The notes under the pieces: model-generated
Seen by the model: only the letters and a program-made list of their open reading frames with translations
Databases searched by the model: none
Told to the model about the DNA's origin: nothing
Shown here: piece after piece, positions 61,097 to 64,000 of the stretch
Layout: every line of letters begins with the position of its first letter
Position numbering within the stretch: position 1 is the stretch's first letter
Translations under genes and position numbers: made by a program
Assembly (NCBI RefSeq): GCF_017084525.1
Contig: NZ_CP070950.1
Location: forward strand, 2,790,001 to 2,854,000
From: Conexibacter sp. SYSU D00693
Lineage (GTDB): Bacteria > Actinomycetota > Thermoleophilia > Solirubrobacterales > Solirubrobacteraceae
Direction: 5' to 3'
Length of the DNA stretch: 64,000 nt

Positions 61097-62112
61097 CAGC
61101 GAGACCAGACGCCGAGACCACAGCAAGCGCGGGCGCGCGCAAGGCCGACCACCTGCGGATCGCCGCCGGGCCGGGGGTCCTGCACGCCCGCGGGTCGGGC
61201 CTGGAGGAGCTGCGCCTGCGCCACCGCGCGCTGCCGGGCCGCGACCTGGAGGACGTGGCGCTCGAGACGTCGTTCGCCGGCGCGACGCTCGCCGCACCGC
61301 TCCTGGTCAGCGCGATGACCGGCGGGACGGCCGAGGCGGGCGCCGTCAACGGCGCGCTGGCCGCGGCCGCGGCGCAGCACGGCGTCGGCCTGGCGCTGGG
61401 CTCCGGACGGGCGCTGCTCGACGACCCGTCGCTGCTGGAGACCTACCGGCCCGCCGGCGCGCCGCGCCCGCCGCTCGTGCTGGCCAACCTCGGGGCGGTC
61501 GCCCTCCAACCCGACCGCGCCGAGCGCCTGGTCGAGCTCCTGGACGCCGACGGGCTCTTCGTCCACCTCAACCCGGTGCAGGAGGCCGTGCAGCCCGAGG
61601 GCGAGCCGTGCTTCGCCGGGGTGCTCGAGCGGATCGCCGCCACCGTGCAGCGACTGTCTCCGCGCCCGGTCCTCGTGAAGGAGGTCGGCTTCGGCATGGA
61701 CCCCGAGGATGTGGGGCAGCTGGCCGCCGTGGGCGTCTCGGCGGTCGACGTCGCCGGCTCCGGCGGCACGAACTGGGCGCTGGTCGAAGGACGGCGCGAC
61801 GGCCGCGCGGGCGCGGTGGCCCAGGCCTTCGCGGACTGGGGCGTCCCGACGGCGGAGGCCCTGCGCGGCGCCCGGGCCGCGGCGCCCGGCCTGCCGCTCG
61901 TCGGCTCGGGCGGCGTGGGCGACGGCGTCGCCGCGGCCAAGGCGCTCGCGCTGGGCGCCGACGTGGCCGGCCTCGCGCGCCCGCTGCTCGTCGCGGCACA
62001 GGACGGGCGCGCCGGGGCCGCGCTCGGGACGGTCGTGCGCCAGCTGCGCATCGCGGTGTGGGCCGCGGGCGCCGCGTCGGCCGCACAGCTCGGCGAGGAG
62101 CACCTGGCGTGA
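61093..62112 (+). CDS. fni: Isopentenyl-diphosphate delta-isomerase, type 2
   Basis: 339 aa from GTG. RKADHLRIA at the N-terminus, LLVSAMTGGTAEAG, FVHLNPVQEAVQPEGE, VLVKEVGFGM, DVAGSGGTNWALVE and GSGGVGDGVAAAKALALGAD are the FMN/substrate motifs of the flavin-dependent isomerase. Converts IPP and DMAPP for carotenoid synthesis by the following crt genes. Confidence 0.94.
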   Translation: MTARPDAETTASAGARKADHLRIAAGPGVLHARGSGLEELRLRHRALPGRDLEDVALETSFAGATLAAPLLVSAMTGGTAEAGAVNGALAAAAAQHGVGLALGSGRALLDDPSLLETYRPAGAPRPPLVLANLGAVALQPDRAERLVELLDADGLFVHLNPVQEAVQPEGEPCFAGVLERIAATVQRLSPRPVLVKEVGFGMDPEDVGQLAAVGVSAVDVAGSGGTNWALVEGRRDGRAGAVAQAFADWGVPTAEALRGARAAAPGLPLVGSGGVGDGVAAAKALALGADVAGLARPLLVAAQDGRAGAALGTVVRQLRIAVWAAGAASAAQLGEEHLA

Positions 62113-63599
62113 CCCGGCGGGCCGTCGTCATCGGCGCCGGGCTCGGCGGGCTGGCCGCGGCGTTGCGCCTGCAGGGCGCGGGGTTCGAGGTCTGCGTGCT
62201 CGAGCGCGGCGAGCGGCCGGGCGGCCGCGCGGGCCAGCTGCGCGACGCGGGCTTCACGTGGGACACCGGGCCGTCGCTCGTGACCATGCCGTGGGTCCTC
62301 GAGGAGGCGTTCGCCGCGGGCGGCCTGGACCTCCACCGCGAGGTCGACCTGCAGCCGCTGGACCCCTACTACCGGATCCACTGGGCGGGTGAGGAGCGCC
62401 ACCTCGACTTCGTCGCCCGCGAGCGCATGCCCGACGAGCTCGCGCGGTTCAGCGCGCGCGACGCCGCCGCGTTCGAGGGCTTCATGGAGGCGCTGGCGCC
62501 GATCTACACCGACGGCATCGTCGCCGCCGGCCGTCGCGCCTTCCTCTCGCCGATGGACCTCGTCCGCTTCCTGCCGCGCATGCTGTCGCTGGGCGCGGCG
62601 GTGCCGCTGCACCACATGGTCGCCCGGCACTTCCGCCATCCGCGGGTCCGCGAGGCGATGAGCTTCCACTCGCTGTTCATCGGCGGCGACCCCTTCCGGG
62701 TGCCCGCCATCTACGGCGCGCTGGTCTACCTGCAGTTCCTCGACGGCGTCTGGTACGCGACGGGCGGCGTGCACGCGATCGTCGAGGCGATGGCGCGGGC
62801 GCTCGACGTCCGCTGCGACACCGAGGTCGAGCGCATCGAGACGGCCGGCGGTCGCGTGACCGGGGTCGTGACGCGCGGGGGCGAGCGGATCGCCGCCGAC
62901 GTCGTGGTGGGCAACGGCGACGTGCTGGCCACGCACGAGCTCCTGGGCCGACGCCCGCCGCTGCGCCGCCTCAGGCCGACGATGTCGTGCTTCCTGCTCT
63001 ACCTCGGCACGGACCGCCCCTTCGAGCAGCTGCACCACCACACGCTGCTGGTGGGCGAGGGCTACAAGGACTTCATCGCGGACGTGACACGGCGCGGCCG
63101 GCTGCCGCGCACGTCGTCGACGTACCTCCACGTCCCGACGCGGACCGAGCCGGCGATGGGCGACGGCCGCGGCGACTCGATCTGCGTCCTGCTGCCGGTC
63201 CCCAACCTCCGCGGCGGCCAGGACTGGGCGGTCGAGGCCGATCGCGTGCGCGACTGGCTCGTGCGCGACCTCGAGACGACCTTCGGCCTCGAGGGGCTCG
63301 GCGCGGCGACCGTGGTCGAGCACCGGATGACGCCGCAGGACTTCCGGACGCGCTTCGGGGCGGTCGACGGCAACGCCTTCGCGACGGAGCCGACGCTCCA
63401 CCAGTCGGCGTGGTTCCGCCAGCACAACCGCGACCCGAAGGTCGCCGGGCTCTACCACGTCGGCGGCGGCGTCCATCCCGGTGCGGGCATCCCGGGCGTG
63501 GTGCTGGGCGCCGAGGTCACGGCGGGGCTCGTGCTGGAGGACCACCCCCACCTGCCGGCCACGCGCGGGAGGGCGGCAGATGCTGCTGCCGTCGTCTGA
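62109..63599 (+). CDS. crtI: Phytoene desaturase-family protein
   Basis: 496 aa from GTG overlapping fni. RRAVVIGAGLGGLAAALRLQGAGFEV is the FAD site, followed by RPGGRAGQLRDAGFTWDTGPSLVTMPWVLEE. The C-terminal GLYHVGGGVHPGAGIPGVVLGAEV is the CrtI signature. Introduces double bonds in phytoene at the membrane. Could also be a desaturase of a diapo-carotenoid; crtB follows. Confidence 0.93.
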   Translation: MTRRAVVIGAGLGGLAAALRLQGAGFEVCVLERGERPGGRAGQLRDAGFTWDTGPSLVTMPWVLEEAFAAGGLDLHREVDLQPLDPYYRIHWAGEERHLDFVARERMPDELARFSARDAAAFEGFMEALAPIYTDGIVAAGRRAFLSPMDLVRFLPRMLSLGAAVPLHHMVARHFRHPRVREAMSFHSLFIGGDPFRVPAIYGALVYLQFLDGVWYATGGVHAIVEAMARALDVRCDTEVERIETAGGRVTGVVTRGGERIAADVVVGNGDVLATHELLGRRPPLRRLRPTMSCFLLYLGTDRPFEQLHHHTLLVGEGYKDFIADVTRRGRLPRTSSTYLHVPTRTEPAMGDGRGDSICVLLPVPNLRGGQDWAVEADRVRDWLVRDLETTFGLEGLGAATVVEHRMTPQDFRTRFGAVDGNAFATEPTLHQSAWFRQHNRDPKVAGLYHVGGGVHPGAGIPGVVLGAEVTAGLVLEDHPHLPATRGRAADAAAVV

Positions 63600-64000
63600 G
63601 GACAGGCTCGTGGCGGAGGCGCGCGCGACCACCGCGCGCGTGGCCCGCACCTTCTCGCTGGCGTGCCGGCTGCTGCCGCGCGAGGTGCGCGACGACGTCC
63701 ACCTGCTCTACCTCGTCCTGCGCACGCTCGACGACCTCGTCGACTTCGGCGACCCGCGGGCCGCGGCGGAGGTCGAGGCGGTCGAGGCGTGGTGCGCGAC
63801 CGGCGCCGTGCGCTCGCGCGAGGCGGCGATCCTCGCGGCGCTCGACCGCCGGCACGGCCTGCCGCGCGAGGCGGTGGAGGACTTCTGCCGCGGCATGCGC
63901 GACGACCTCGCGGCCCGGCCGATCGCGACGGAGGAGGAGCTGGACGTCTACTGCCACCGGGTGGCGGGGACGGTCGGGCTGCTGATGGCGGCGGTGCTCG
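63580..64000 (+). CDS. crtB: Phytoene/squalene synthase family protein (partial, 3' end outside window)
   Basis: 140 codons visible, frame open at the window end. ARTFSLACRLLPREVRDDVHLLYLVLRTLDDLVD carries the first Asp-rich motif and FCRGMRDDLAARPIATEEELDVYCHRVAGTVGLL the second. ATG 63580 overlaps crtI by 20 bases; GTG 63610 is possible. Condenses GGPP to phytoene. Confidence 0.88.
   Translation, partial: MLLPSSEDRLVAEARATTARVARTFSLACRLLPREVRDDVHLLYLVLRTLDDLVDFGDPRAAAEVEAVEAWCATGAVRSREAAILAALDRRHGLPREAVEDFCRGMRDDLAARPIATEEELDVYCHRVAGTVGLLMAAVL

Overview
This is high-GC actinobacterial DNA. The heat-shock operon has the actinobacterial order dnaK-grpE-dnaJ-hspR (1002-5078). Other lineage clues are many GTG starts, a PPi-type phosphofructokinase, a type 2 isopentenyl-diphosphate isomerase next to carotenoid genes, and lipoproteins made from very Ala/Arg-rich coding sequence. 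A Thermoleophilia/Solirubrobacterales host would fit, but that is an inference. No rRNA, tRNA or CRISPR array was found.

Layout. 1-1005: end of a SpoIIE phosphatase/HATPase fusion. 1002-5078: chaperone operon. 5079-5450: intergenic region rich in palindromes. 5451-14588: PAP2 phosphatase, an ATP-grasp/nth/pfkB operon, a hydrolase, a CAP protein, two paralogous polytopic (GT-C-like) proteins, a second PAP2 protein and a CDP-alcohol phosphatidyltransferase, which together look like a lipid/glycolipid locus. 14867-21941: a GT4-PHP fusion, a divergent uracil-DNA-glycosylase-like protein, an oxidoreductase, small stress-type proteins, an MFS exporter and an FkbM methyltransferase. 22002-25176: secreted beta-propeller and RTX-like calcium-binding proteins. 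25177-27402: hypothetical gene, frameshifted NYN gene, lipoprotein, APH-like kinase.

27388-33059: an integrated island of about 5.7 kb, flanked by a 22-bp perfect direct repeat. It sits in the 3' end of a TrmA/RumA-family RNA methyltransferase gene, and the attachment core encodes that enzyme's C-terminal catalytic Glu. Base and codon use are visibly less GC-biased than the surroundings. It carries an operon of a D12-class adenine methyltransferase, a ParB-like protein and an Mrr-like nuclease-fold protein. It also has an XRE regulator, a second PD-(D/E)XK-like protein, a truncated tyrosine integrase, a multi-TM protein and two small proteins. This is the best candidate here for an undescribed (defence-like) system.

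33022-47203: RNA methyltransferase, argF, plastocyanin-like lipoprotein, thiG-thiS-thiO facing a TPP enzyme and thiE, lpd, PPi-phosphofructokinase. 47298-53971: signalling block with a PAS-GGDEF-EAL protein, an E2-like protein, a LOV-GAF-SpoIIE blue-light phosphatase, a STAS antagonist and an anti-sigma-type HATPase. 53975-57932: membrane proteins, lipB, purU, lipA. 58360-64000: rhomboid protease, D-Ala-D-Ala carboxypeptidase, type 2 IPP isomerase, crtI and the start of crtB, mostly as one overlapping operon.

Three organisational themes recur. Many first genes have a TANNNT hexamer ending 6-10 nt before the start codon, which suggests leaderless mRNAs and helped choose starts. Six convergent gene pairs share a CTAG as overlapping stop codons. 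Related palindromes and a dispersed element recur in the few long intergenic gaps.
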